DNA from: a virus | Virus record (IMG/VR): IMGVR_UViG_3300042469_001163 | Span: 1 to 44,789 of that record | Direction: 5' to 3' (one strand) | Length of the DNA: 44,789 bases | Shown: in pieces, positions 33,623 to 41,841 of the stretch | How the letters are laid out: every line of letters starts with the position of its first letter | Position numbering within the stretch: the stretch's first letter is position 1 | Translations under genes and position numbers: made by a program | The notes under the pieces: model-generated | Database searches by the model: none | What the model saw: the letters and a program-made list of their open reading frames with translations, nothing else | What the model was told of the DNA's origin: nothing

Positions 33623-34252
33623 GTGAAATTCGCCAGCATTGACATTGAAACAACAGGTCTTTCTCAGGAAAACTGTGACATATTACAGTTTGCTGTTGTT
33701 TTGGATGATTTGAAAAACCCAAAACCACTTGAAGAACTTCCTCGATTCCAAGCTATATTTATGCAGGATAACTATAAGGGTAATCCATTCGCTTTGAGTA
33801 TGCATTCAGAAATATTCAAAAAAATTGATATGGCTAAAAAGAAAAATCTGGAATATTGCCCAGACCAAGACATTTATTTCATGCCCATAGATCACTTGCC
33901 AACCGCTCTTACCGCCTTTTTTCTCAAAAATGGTTATAATCAAAATGATAAAAATGGCAATATTTATATAAATCCAGCAGGTAAGAATTTATCTTCTTTC
34001 GACATTCCTTTCCTTAAATCAAAAATCAAGGATTGGGGAAGCATTTACTTTCTTAATCGCTCTATAGATCCTGCTATATTGTATTTTGATTTGGAAAATG
34101 ATCATTCTCTTCCTGACATGAAAAAATGCATGGAAAGAGCAGGCATCGCAGGAGAAGTTGCCCATACTGCTCTTGAAGACGCTTTAGTTGTGATTAAACT
34201 TTTGAGACACAAGTTGATAAATAAAGAATGTGTTGCGGAAGAAAAAAGGTGA
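33623..34252 (+). CDS. DEDDh 3'-5' exonuclease (DnaQ-like)
   Basis: A 209-aa exonuclease. FASIDIETTGLS at residues 3-14 is ExoI (Asp, Glu), NLSSFDIPFLKSKI near 132 contributes the ExoII Asp, and VAHTALEDALVVIKLL near the C-terminus is ExoIIIepsilon (HxxxxD). These metal-ligand motifs match proofreading and RNase T-type enzymes. Start: GTG at 33623 with GAGG 8 nt upstream. It leads the operon with UvsW. Since the family A polymerase seems to lack exonuclease residues, proofreading in trans is a plausible job; recombination end-trimming is another. Confidence 0.85.
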   Translation: MKFASIDIETTGLSQENCDILQFAVVLDDLKNPKPLEELPRFQAIFMQDNYKGNPFALSMHSEIFKKIDMAKKKNLEYCPDQDIYFMPIDHLPTALTAFFLKNGYNQNDKNGNIYINPAGKNLSSFDIPFLKSKIKDWGSIYFLNRSIDPAILYFDLENDHSLPDMKKCMERAGIAGEVAHTALEDALVVIKLLRHKLINKECVAEEKR

Positions 34253-34362
34253 AAAAGAGGAAGACTACAGGACCAAGATCTGGTCTGACTAAGTCTCGTG
34301 CAAAAGTGCAATCTCAGGAGAAGTTAAAAAAAGATGACCAACATCCTCCGAATCAACAATGA
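34249..34362 (+). CDS. Possible very small basic protein
   Basis: A 37-aa reading frame with GTG overlapping the exonuclease stop and GGAAG upstream, encoding MKKRKTTGPRSGLTKSRAKV then QSQEKLKKDDQHPPNQQ. Strongly basic N-terminal half, as in small nucleic-acid-binding peptides. Its last 29 bp overlap the UvsW gene. It could also be untranslated spacer holding the UvsW ribosome site. Confidence 0.35.
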   Translation: MKKRKTTGPRSGLTKSRAKVQSQEKLKKDDQHPPNQQ

Positions 34363-35779
34363 TTATTCTTTTTTCTTGTCTGATGATATGAAAATCAGAA
34401 CTGAGTTGTGGGACAGATTACGTTTCCGTGATAAGAATTACTTTCACAACCGTGCCTACAAGATGAAAAAGTGGGACGGCTTCATCAATTTTTTTGCATT
34501 AGAAACAGGTAAATTTTTGACTGGTTTGCTTCCTGAAGTTAGTGCTGTCTTGAATCATTTCAAAACAGAATATACAGTTGAAGACTTGAGAACTAAGAGT
34601 CTATTCGCTTATCAAGAAGTTGACAAACTTTTTCTTAATCAATGGCTTCCAGAAACGAACAGTATTGGCGACAAGATCAAGTCTCTTGAGCTTTATGATT
34701 ACCAAGTTGAAATGATTAATCAAGTTGTCAAACATCGCAGAGGTGTTATCTATGCTCCTACTTCTGCTGGAAAATCATTGGTAATGCTCGGTATCCTTAA
34801 AACTATTGCTCCTAATACACCTACATTGGTTTTGCAGAATAGGGCTAGTTTGGCTCAACAAAATTACGATGAGTTTGTTAAGTGGGGTCTTCCTAATGTT
34901 GGATCATTATGGGGTGGAAGTGTAAATCCAAGTATGATAACAGTTGCAACAGTTCAATCTGTTGCCAAAATGGAAAAAGTATTGCCTAAAATCAAAGTTC
35001 TTATTGTTGATGAAATTCATGATATGATGAGTACTTTGCCAAAAGCTGTTTATCGTCGTCTCAAGTCTGCTGATATTCGTGTTGCAGTAAGTGCAACTCC
35101 TTTCAAATTTGGTGGTAAAGACCAAGTTCAAAAATTTTATGTTCGTGGTTTTTTCGGGCCAATCTTGAAGATTAAGTCGGCAGAAGGTGGAGTTCTAACT
35201 ACTTCTGAATTGCAAGACCGTGGAATTTTGGCAAAGAGCAAGTGTATATTCTATCCAATTCGTGAGCCTAAGATTCCACATGACATTTACATTGATGCAG
35301 TAACTCGTGGAATTGCCGAAAGCTTTCATTTTCATGATGTTGTAACTCGTCTTGCCAAGAGTTTAAGAGGTAGAACTCTTATTCTAGTTGATCGTATTGC
35401 TCATGGAGATGCTTTGAACAAGCTTCTTCCCAACAGTCTTTGGGTTCAAGGCAAAGACAATGCTGTTACCAGAAAGTCAGTAATTAAAGAATTGCAGAAG
35501 GCTAAGGGCGATTTAATTGCGATTGCAACTCAGCAGATTTTTAATACGGGAATCAATGTTCACCCAAACAATTTAATTAATGCTGCTGGTGGTCAGGCTG
35601 ATCACATGATTATTCAGCGTATGGGTCGTGGATTAAGAACAGCCGATGACAAAGAAAGATTGAATTATTTTGACTTTGTTTTTGAAATTAATGATTATCT
35701 GGAAGATCACAGCAACAAAAGAATTGAAATTTTGAAGAAAGAAGGTCATAATGTTGAAATCAAGGAGATAGACTTTTAA
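34334..35779 (+). CDS. uvsW: UvsW-like superfamily 2 helicase
   Basis: A 481-aa helicase. The N-terminal domain (about 1-110, MTNILRINNDYSFFLSDDMK, then YKMKKWDGFINFF) is the UvsW type. The core has motif I APTSAGKSLVMLG, motif II VDEIHD, motif III VSATPF, and motif VI QRMGRGLRTADD. UvsW removes R-loops and branch-migrates recombination forks, shifting T4 from origin- to recombination-dependent replication. AGGAG lies about 13 nt before ATG. It overlaps the next start (TAATG). Length matches T4 UvsW (about 500 aa). Confidence 0.9.
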   Translation: MTNILRINNDYSFFLSDDMKIRTELWDRLRFRDKNYFHNRAYKMKKWDGFINFFALETGKFLTGLLPEVSAVLNHFKTEYTVEDLRTKSLFAYQEVDKLFLNQWLPETNSIGDKIKSLELYDYQVEMINQVVKHRRGVIYAPTSAGKSLVMLGILKTIAPNTPTLVLQNRASLAQQNYDEFVKWGLPNVGSLWGGSVNPSMITVATVQSVAKMEKVLPKIKVLIVDEIHDMMSTLPKAVYRRLKSADIRVAVSATPFKFGGKDQVQKFYVRGFFGPILKIKSAEGGVLTTSELQDRGILAKSKCIFYPIREPKIPHDIYIDAVTRGIAESFHFHDVVTRLAKSLRGRTLILVDRIAHGDALNKLLPNSLWVQGKDNAVTRKSVIKELQKAKGDLIAIATQQIFNTGINVHPNNLINAAGGQADHMIIQRMGRGLRTADDKERLNYFDFVFEINDYLEDHSNKRIEILKKEGHNVEIKEIDF

Positions 35780-36084
35780 TGTTGGATTCTCCTGATTTTG
35801 AACTTGAATTTTACGATGAGCAGAATCGTATGATGATGGAGAGGTATGTAGTTGTTTTCAAAAAATGGAAAATTCCTTGGAAGACATATGTCAAAGATGT
35901 TGAAAAAAGGCTTAGAAATAGAAAATATTGGCTATGGTCTTACTTAGTTGGAATAGAGAAGTTCATTCAAGATATGGGTGAAAATGTTCCATCCAAAGAG
36001 TTAGTGGAAAAAGATAAAGATTCCCGTATCAGTAGAATTGTAGGGGACTTCTACAAAGTCGAACAATACATCAGGAACCTATGA
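35779..36084 (+). CDS. Hypothetical protein downstream of UvsW
   Basis: A 101-aa, Lys/Trp-rich, probably helical protein (KKWKIPWKTYVKDVEKRLRN). AAGGAGATAGAC precedes ATG, and ATGA/TAATG overlaps link it to both neighbours. In T4-like phages a small gene often follows uvsW, but this protein's sequence is not recognised. Confidence 0.65.
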   Translation: MLDSPDFELEFYDEQNRMMMERYVVVFKKWKIPWKTYVKDVEKRLRNRKYWLWSYLVGIEKFIQDMGENVPSKELVEKDKDSRISRIVGDFYKVEQYIRNL

Positions 36085-37481
36085 GCCAAGAACCACAAGG
36101 CATAAGCGATCTAGAGCCTTTTATTATTGCTCTTCAAAAAATTGGATATAAAGATCTTGCAATTAAATGTCTTGATGCTTTTTCCGAATCAGCTTCACTA
36201 TTTGGTCAACATGACAATTTATCTAAATGTTATTTTAAGATAAAAGAATATAAGAAATCAATAAAGCATGGTAAGGCATCTTTAACCGTTGCTCCAAGCG
36301 CACAACATGTATTTGTAACAAGAAACAATCTTATAAATGTTTACAACAGTGCCAATATGCCAGAAGAGGCGATGACTTATATCGGTTTTAATGAAGGAGC
36401 AGGATCATCTGGAGAGATTGAACTTCATAAGTCTTATGCTCTTTATTTGTTAAACAGAAAACCTGAAGCTCAAAAAATACTTGAAAACGCATTGTTGAGC
36501 GATGATATTCCTGAAGAAATTCGTGATAAGATTAAATTCAATCTAGGAACATATTATTTATATGAAGATAAATTCCAAAAAGGGATGAGGCAATTTCTCT
36601 TGGGTGGAGCCAAGATGAAACTTTGGAATACAGAAGTAATATTCACAAAAAATAATGCTTTGAATCTGCCATTTTGGCAAGGCTCTCCAGATGTAAAAAA
36701 TCTTGTTGTTTATGCCGAAGCAGGAATCGGCGATGAGATCATCAATATTCGATTTATGAATCATTTGAAAGAACGTGGCATTAATGCCTATTGGTATGAA
36801 GCTACACAGAAAAATAAAAAAAATGATAGACAAGGAATAACTAATCTTTTTGTAAAAAATGGCTATCCTGTCATTCAAGATTTGGAAGAAGTATTGCATA
36901 TGCCTGATGTCATGTGGACATATTCAATGCAATTACCAATTTATTTGAATCTTGGCTATGCCGATTTATGGAAAGAACCATATCTAAAACCTTGTCCAGA
37001 ATTTCAGAACAAATGGAAAATTGACACAGATAAGCCGAAAATCGGTATTCGTTGGAAGGGAAGTAAGAATTACGAACAAGATCTACATCGATCCTATCCT
37101 GTCTCTCAGCTTTATTCAAATATTGGTCATATTGATGCTCATTTCATTAGTCTACAAAGAGATGATGGAGTAGAAGAAACTGTTGATTTCCCTAATGTTG
37201 TTGATTATAGTGATAAGCTAGAAACAATTGAAGATACTTTTGCATTGATCAGTAATCTTGACATTGTTATTACGTCATGCACAAGCATTGCTCATATGGC
37301 AGCATCACAAGGCAAGAAGGTTTATGTTTTTGTACCAATTTCAGCATATTACACTTGGTGCCACTCAGCAGAGAAAAGCCCTTGGTATGGTGAAAATGTA
37401 ACATTGCTAAGGCAAACAAAACCAAGAAATTGGGATGAACCCATGGCAAAACTTAAAGATTTGTTAGGGTATTTGAATTGA
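36081..37481 (+). CDS. TPR-domain glycosyltransferase (GT9/OGT-like)
   Basis: A 466-aa protein. The first about 190 residues are tetratricopeptide-like helices (DNLSKCYFKIKEYKKSIKHG, then LHKSYALYLLNRKPEAQKIL). Residues about 200-466 are GT-B: LVVYAEAGIGDEIINIRFMN is the GT9 GxGD loop, and VITSCTSIAHMAASQGKKVY the donor-side motif with a conserved His. TPR plus GT9-like domains are common in bacterial and phage proteins that glycosylate proteins. ATGA overlap with the upstream gene and TTGA with the next indicate coupling. A protein acceptor such as the collagen-like fibres is a guess. Confidence 0.8.
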   Translation: MSQEPQGISDLEPFIIALQKIGYKDLAIKCLDAFSESASLFGQHDNLSKCYFKIKEYKKSIKHGKASLTVAPSAQHVFVTRNNLINVYNSANMPEEAMTYIGFNEGAGSSGEIELHKSYALYLLNRKPEAQKILENALLSDDIPEEIRDKIKFNLGTYYLYEDKFQKGMRQFLLGGAKMKLWNTEVIFTKNNALNLPFWQGSPDVKNLVVYAEAGIGDEIINIRFMNHLKERGINAYWYEATQKNKKNDRQGITNLFVKNGYPVIQDLEEVLHMPDVMWTYSMQLPIYLNLGYADLWKEPYLKPCPEFQNKWKIDTDKPKIGIRWKGSKNYEQDLHRSYPVSQLYSNIGHIDAHFISLQRDDGVEETVDFPNVVDYSDKLETIEDTFALISNLDIVITSCTSIAHMAASQGKKVYVFVPISAYYTWCHSAEKSPWYGENVTLLRQTKPRNWDEPMAKLKDLLGYLN

Positions 37482-38269
37482 AAACAATATTTTTCTTATC
37501 TGGTCTTCCAAGATCTGGATCGACACTTTTAGGTTCGATCATAGGTCAAAATCCAGATTTTCATGTTACTCCAACTAGTCCTCTTTTAGATTTACTTTGT
37601 TTTGCCAATCAGAATTTTAACTTGTTGGAACAAAAATATACCTATGACAAAGATGTAGTTTCTGCTAATGTTTACAAAGGAATTATCGAAGGCTTTTACA
37701 AGCATATAGACAAGAAATATATTTTAGATAAACATCGTGGTCATCCACGAAACTTGGTTCCTTTGAAAAAATTTGTAACAGATGAACCTAAAATAATTTG
37801 TACTGTTCGTCCAGTTTCAGAAATAATTGCTTCTTATATTAAATTAATTGAAAAAAACAAACAATCTGATAATTTTATTGACAATCATTTGAAATCAAAA
37901 AAAATACCAATTAACATTGGCAATCGTGCCAAGTGCTTATGGGAAGAATACATTATATCTCCATATGAAAGCATGAAGTTTGGACTGAAAAATTATAGAG
38001 ATAATTTGCATATTGTTGAGTATGAAAACTTAGTAAACAAGCCTGACATTGTGTTGAAACAAATTTATGACTTTTTAGGTTTGCCTCATTATTTGGGTCA
38101 TCTTTATGAAAACATTCATAATTTTTGTGCTGAAGAAAAGGATGCTGCTTGGGGATTAGAAAATTTACATTTAATTAGAACAATCTTAAAGAAGACAAGC
38201 ACTCCTCCTGATGAGATACTTGGGCCATATTTGACTGAATATTATAATCAATTTAATCTGGTGTACTAA
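37478..38269 (+). CDS. Sulfotransferase-like protein (PAPS-type)
   Basis: A 263-aa protein. FFLSGLPRSGSTLLGSIIGQ at residues 5-24 is the 5'-phosphosulfate-binding loop (PRSGST). IICTVRPVSEIIASYIKLIE near 107 is the 3'-phosphate site, followed by a YENLVNKPDIVLKQIYDFLG segment typical of family 1/3 enzymes. It would transfer sulfate from PAPS to a sugar or tyrosine. Start: TTG at 37478 overlapping the upstream TGA with AGGG nearby. It lies between a TPR-glycosyltransferase and two GT25 genes, so a sulfated glycan is likely. No PAPS synthesis genes are in the window. Confidence 0.8.
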   Translation: MKTIFFLSGLPRSGSTLLGSIIGQNPDFHVTPTSPLLDLLCFANQNFNLLEQKYTYDKDVVSANVYKGIIEGFYKHIDKKYILDKHRGHPRNLVPLKKFVTDEPKIICTVRPVSEIIASYIKLIEKNKQSDNFIDNHLKSKKIPINIGNRAKCLWEEYIISPYESMKFGLKNYRDNLHIVEYENLVNKPDIVLKQIYDFLGLPHYLGHLYENIHNFCAEEKDAAWGLENLHLIRTILKKTSTPPDEILGPYLTEYYNQFNLVY

Positions 38270-38949
38270 TGCAAATATTAAATGAAACTCTACACGCAAA
38301 ATACGATCTAGTAGTAGACAAAGCCTACATCATCACCATTCGTGGTCATGAAACATCAGAGAAATTAGCTTCTCGATGCCTTGAATCATGTAAAAGAGTA
38401 GGACAAAAAGCCGAAATTTACGATGCTTTTGATGGTACTGATCCTAATGTTGAAGGAATTAAAGTCCCAGAACATTGCCAAGACGCTACATGGCTTAAAT
38501 GGCTTCGTCTTGTAAATCACGAATTGACAAAACCAGAAGTATGTTGCTTGTTAAGTCATTTTTCCTTGTGGTGCAAATGCATTGAACAAAATAAACCTTT
38601 AATTGCATTGGAGCATGACGCTGTAATGCTTCAGCCTTTTACAGAACATCAAGCAGTAAATGCAATTATTTATTTAGGATGTAATGAACAAGTAAGAAAT
38701 AATTTTTGGAGTATCATTCCTCCTCACGCACAACTTAATCCAGATTATAGGCACATACTCAGAACACATGCTTATAGCATTGATCCTTTTATGGCAAAAA
38801 ACTTAGTTAGCCATGTATTGGAAAAAGGAATATTTTCTTCTGCTGATGTGACAATAAGTCTAAATCGCTTCGCAATGTTGTGCTTCGGGATATATGCCAT
38901 GGATGTTCCCGGCGAATCAACAATTCCAGAGAAAGGAAAAGAAAAGTGA
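38269..38949 (+). CDS. GT25-type glycosyltransferase, first tandem copy
   Basis: A 226-aa protein of glycosyltransferase family 25, which holds bacterial LPS galactosyltransferases and animal collagen galactosyltransferases. DKAYIITIRGHE near residue 17 is the family start, CCLLSHFSLWCKCIEQNK the conserved LSHxxLW segment, and LIALEHDAVM the metal site (EHD for the usual EDD). The C-terminal RTHAYSIDPFMAKNLV includes the AYxI/V signature. It overlaps the previous gene by one base (TAATG) and the second copy by GTGA. Acceptor unknown. Confidence 0.8.
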   Translation: MQILNETLHAKYDLVVDKAYIITIRGHETSEKLASRCLESCKRVGQKAEIYDAFDGTDPNVEGIKVPEHCQDATWLKWLRLVNHELTKPEVCCLLSHFSLWCKCIEQNKPLIALEHDAVMLQPFTEHQAVNAIIYLGCNEQVRNNFWSIIPPHAQLNPDYRHILRTHAYSIDPFMAKNLVSHVLEKGIFSSADVTISLNRFAMLCFGIYAMDVPGESTIPEKGKEK

Positions 38950-39632
38950 ATTTACATTACAAATATGAAATTGGAGTTGATTCAGCTTATATCATCTATT
39001 TGCCCGACAATGAAAAATCATGTCAGTACGCAAATGAATGTGCTAAATCATGTGAAGATGTTGGAATGCCTTGCAAATTATGGCCAGCTTTTGATGGTAC
39101 TGGTGATGAAATAAAAGTACCTGAACATTTGAATAATAAGGATTGGTTGAAATGGATTAAATGCTCAAATCCAACCTTAGATAAAACAGAAATTTCAATT
39201 TTTTTAGCTCACATAAGTCTCTGGGCAGAATGTACTGAACAAGACAAGCCAATTGTTATTCTTGAACATGATGCGATAGTTTTACAAAAAATCACACAAC
39301 ATTTCGCAATGAATGCAATCATATACTTAGGAAGTCATGAGCAAGTGGGAAATAACTTCATCTCTAATGCTGTTCCAATTATGATGCAATGGCAAGGACT
39401 ACGCTGTTTGTGTAGGGCACACGCTTATAGTATTGATCCTTTTATCGCAAGAAGGCTTTTATCAAGCGTTATGGTAACAGGAATAAACAAAAGCGTAGAT
39501 GTTTATATGAGGTCAGATATATTCACTCAAATTCAAAATGGTATTTTTGCATATGACAAAAAGAATAGTGAATCAGTGATAAAGAGAAATAAGTCTCCTG
39601 AAGATAAAAGAATTTGTGGCAAAATATTATAA
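38946..39632 (+). CDS. GT25-type glycosyltransferase, second tandem copy
   Basis: A 228-aa paralogue of the upstream gene: VDSAYIIYLPDNEKS, IFLAHISLWAECTEQDKP, VILEHDAIVLQ and AHAYSIDPFIARRLLSS align with the first copy. The start is GTG at 38946 with AAAGGA upstream, not the longer frame from 38880. Gene duplication within the operon allows two linkages or two acceptor positions. The pair next to collagen-like genes is notable, since animal GT25 enzymes glycosylate collagen hydroxylysine, but no hydroxylase is visible here. Confidence 0.8.
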   Translation: MNLHYKYEIGVDSAYIIYLPDNEKSCQYANECAKSCEDVGMPCKLWPAFDGTGDEIKVPEHLNNKDWLKWIKCSNPTLDKTEISIFLAHISLWAECTEQDKPIVILEHDAIVLQKITQHFAMNAIIYLGSHEQVGNNFISNAVPIMMQWQGLRCLCRAHAYSIDPFIARRLLSSVMVTGINKSVDVYMRSDIFTQIQNGIFAYDKKNSESVIKRNKSPEDKRICGKIL

Positions 39633-39642
39633 ATAGGTTATG

Positions 39643-39789
39643 ATGTCATTCTTAAAAAAAATACCTTATTTCATCATGCTTTTAATTTTAAGCATGATTT
39701 ATTTATCGTGTGGCTATCTAATAGGTTATTATAATGGATACAATCAAGCCCAAAAAGAATGCGTCGAAACAGGTGAATCCCTTAAGTAA
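39643..39789 (+). CDS. Small membrane protein
   Basis: A 48-aa protein: MSFLKKIPYFIMLLILSMIY followed by LSCGYLIGYYNGYNQAQKE. One transmembrane segment with a Cys just after it; a lipoprotein signal is possible but not typical. The second ATG is chosen because AGG lies 5 nt upstream. Part of the coding sequence is a 26-nt inverted repeat (39673-39698), a possible hairpin in the mRNA. The GY-x2-G-x3-GY motif resembles that of 3476-3697. Confidence 0.6.
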   Translation: MSFLKKIPYFIMLLILSMIYLSCGYLIGYYNGYNQAQKECVETGESLK

Positions 39790-39804
39790 CGCACAGGAGA
39801 AAAA

Positions 39805-40119
39805 ATGGCTTTAATCACAAAAGACAGTCCGATCATAGAACCCGCAACAATTGAAAAAATCTATAATGTATGGTGGGTTGAAAACCTTACTCTTGACGCA
39901 ACACTTACTGCTAGCCCAGAACCAATTCTAGTTGTTGACTACAGATTATGCTACCTAGATGAAAATGGAAAACCAAACTTTCATCCAACAGAAAGAAGAA
40001 GACTTCATATGAGAGATCTTTTTTCTTATACTGCTACAGACACAACAGTCTATGATGCTGTTTGGAATGCAGTTGATGTTCTTGGTAATATTGGTAAAAG
40101 CCAAGGTGTTCTTGACTAA
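39805..40119 (+). CDS. Hypothetical protein, possible virion-associated
   Basis: A 104-aa protein with AGGAGA before ATG. It looks folded and beta/alpha (NLTLDATLTASPEPILVVDY, then RRRLHMRDLFSYTATDTTVY). No known motif is seen. The TAATG overlap links it to the next small membrane protein. Confidence 0.6.
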   Translation: MALITKDSPIIEPATIEKIYNVWWVENLTLDATLTASPEPILVVDYRLCYLDENGKPNFHPTERRRLHMRDLFSYTATDTTVYDAVWNAVDVLGNIGKSQGVLD

Positions 40120-40286
40120 TGTTCAAAAAATTCTGGTCAATTTGGCGTAAAGCCATGGGTGACGACTTAATGTGTGATGACATTGAATGTCACATAGGAG
40201 CCGTCATTCGCACATTCTTTTGGATAATAAACATTATCACATGCGGATTCATCATGGCAAATTGTATTAGACATTGGAATTCTTAG
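40119..40286 (+). CDS. Small 55-aa membrane protein
   Basis: Encodes MFKKFWSIWRKAMGDDLMCD, then a transmembrane segment (TFFWIINIITCGFIMANC) and RHWNS. It has four Cys. It starts in a one-base overlap with the previous stop and ends 19 bp inside the convergent methyltransferase gene. Too short for most gene finders. Function unknown; a holin-like or anchor role is only a guess. Confidence 0.6.
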   Translation: MFKKFWSIWRKAMGDDLMCDDIECHIGAVIRTFFWIINIITCGFIMANCIRHWNS

Positions 40287-41841
40287 TCATTTCAACATAT
40301 ATGCTAATCTCAGGGAGATAATCCATTGTCTCTCTTATTATTTGCAAGTTTCCTTCATTGAAATTCCTTCTCTCAACACGGAATCCAGCTTCCATACCAA
40401 TCTGCTCTAAACTACTAAAATCATATGCAATCTTGTGACCATCAAATAAGAATGACCACAATTTGAATGTTTGTGCTTTGTTTTGAGAAGCAGTGACATT
40501 CATCTGATCCAAAAATTCAAGATTGTTATCCTTATAATAACTAACTAATTTTTCTGCATCTGGAACAGCAATCCTTATGGTCGCATTTGGTTTCATAATG
40601 CGATTACATTCTTTAAGAAAATTCAATCCTTCATTCCAATCCAGATGCTCAAGCATATGACTGGAAACAATCAAATCAATAGTATTATTTTCAAATGGAA
40701 GAGTATGCCTACAATCCATCTGAAGGAATTTGTATTGATTTTGAGCGGCATAATCATTCAAATTAACAATGTCTGTGTTGATCCAGCCATTATGCAACAT
40801 TACCGTAAAACTACCAATATTGAGTTTAAGCTTACCATCTCCAGCAGGTATGTTAAGAGCAAGAGATCCTTCTGTTAAATGCTTATTGTCGATAAATTCC
40901 TGATTACTCCAAGAAAGATTTAGGCTATTTGTGTTTACTCCATGCATTCCTCTGGAAGAAACACGATTTATTTCTTTGAGAATAACAGGAATATATTCTG
41001 CTTCAATAAAATCAAAAAATCCATGTGATACACATAAATCAAACTGATTGTCTTCAAATGGCCAAGGTGTTTGCCTCACATCAAATTCAGCAACAGAATC
41101 ACTCACTCTTGTTAAAATACAATGCTTGGATATTTCCAGTCCTTTGCAAATTATTTCTTTAGATTCAAACCTTTTAAGCAAATATCCTCTTCCACAGCCA
41201 ATTTCCAAAACAGAAGTTGGATTCTTCTTCATGATGTTATTGAAAACAATCCAATTGCTTGGATGGTCACGATAGAATCCAGTGTTCTCACCATAAAAAT
41301 GAGGATTATCAAAATACTCTCTATTGAATTCAATTTTATTGGTGGTTTTAGTGGCTTCAATAATCATATCTGTCTCTAATTCCCCAAAAGGCAAGACAAC
41401 AACATTGGTGAATCCAGCATCAGTCATTAACTTAATTGCATATTTTGGACTGAAGCTGTTGCGATGAGTGTTTTCTGGATAATCTTGATCGCCGAAAATA
41501 ATACAAGAACAGTTATCGTCCCACTCATCGTGATCAAGAACATATTGCATTTGCTTTTCAGTGTTGGCTGTAATGAAAACAACTTTACCATTGTTCTTGA
41601 GAATACGATAAACTTCACTGATGAATAGTTTTACTTTACGCCAAGAAAGATGTTCAATGCAAAATTGACTGAATACACCATTGTATTCATTGTCTGGTAT
41701 TGGTAATGGTTCATTAAAATCAGCAACTATGTCAATGCTTGTTCCTGAGCGGACATCGAGATTTGGACGGAAATATGGTCTATCTCCTCCTCCTAATTCA
41801 ATTACCTTGTCGGTTTGAATAAATGGAAATGAATAACTCAT
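40267..41841 (-). CDS. Three-domain SAM methyltransferase
   Basis: A 524-aa fusion of three class I methyltransferase domains. Domain 1 (about 10-165): VIELGGGDRPYF with later CIEHLSWRKV. Domain 2 (about 205-335): VLEIGCGRGYLLKRF with FDLCVSHGFFDF. Domain 3 (about 335-524): KLNIGSFTVMLHNGWINTDI, a weaker motif I, with VSSHMLEHLDWNEG. GAGG precedes ATG at 41841, and ATGA overlaps the upstream glycosyltransferase stop; an earlier in-frame codon lacks a site. Such fusions may add several methyl groups to one glycan. Substrates unknown. Confidence 0.85.
   Translation of the reverse strand: MSYSFPFIQTDKVIELGGGDRPYFRPNLDVRSGTSIDIVADFNEPLPIPDNEYNGVFSQFCIEHLSWRKVKLFISEVYRILKNNGKVVFITANTEKQMQYVLDHDEWDDNCSCIIFGDQDYPENTHRNSFSPKYAIKLMTDAGFTNVVVLPFGELETDMIIEATKTTNKIEFNREYFDNPHFYGENTGFYRDHPSNWIVFNNIMKKNPTSVLEIGCGRGYLLKRFESKEIICKGLEISKHCILTRVSDSVAEFDVRQTPWPFEDNQFDLCVSHGFFDFIEAEYIPVILKEINRVSSRGMHGVNTNSLNLSWSNQEFIDNKHLTEGSLALNIPAGDGKLKLNIGSFTVMLHNGWINTDIVNLNDYAAQNQYKFLQMDCRHTLPFENNTIDLIVSSHMLEHLDWNEGLNFLKECNRIMKPNATIRIAVPDAEKLVSYYKDNNLEFLDQMNVTASQNKAQTFKLWSFLFDGHKIAYDFSSLEQIGMEAGFRVERRNFNEGNLQIIRETMDYLPEISIYVEMTKNSNV

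Noticed and set aside
38880-38945. Longer start for the second GT25 gene
   Set aside because: It lies in the coding end of the first copy; the GTG at 38946 with GTGA overlap aligns with the start of its paralogue.
39627-39634. T4-type late promoter TATAAATA
   Set aside because: It is a perfect match but so close to the next start codon that the mRNA would be nearly leaderless; similar AT strings occur by chance in this AT-rich window.
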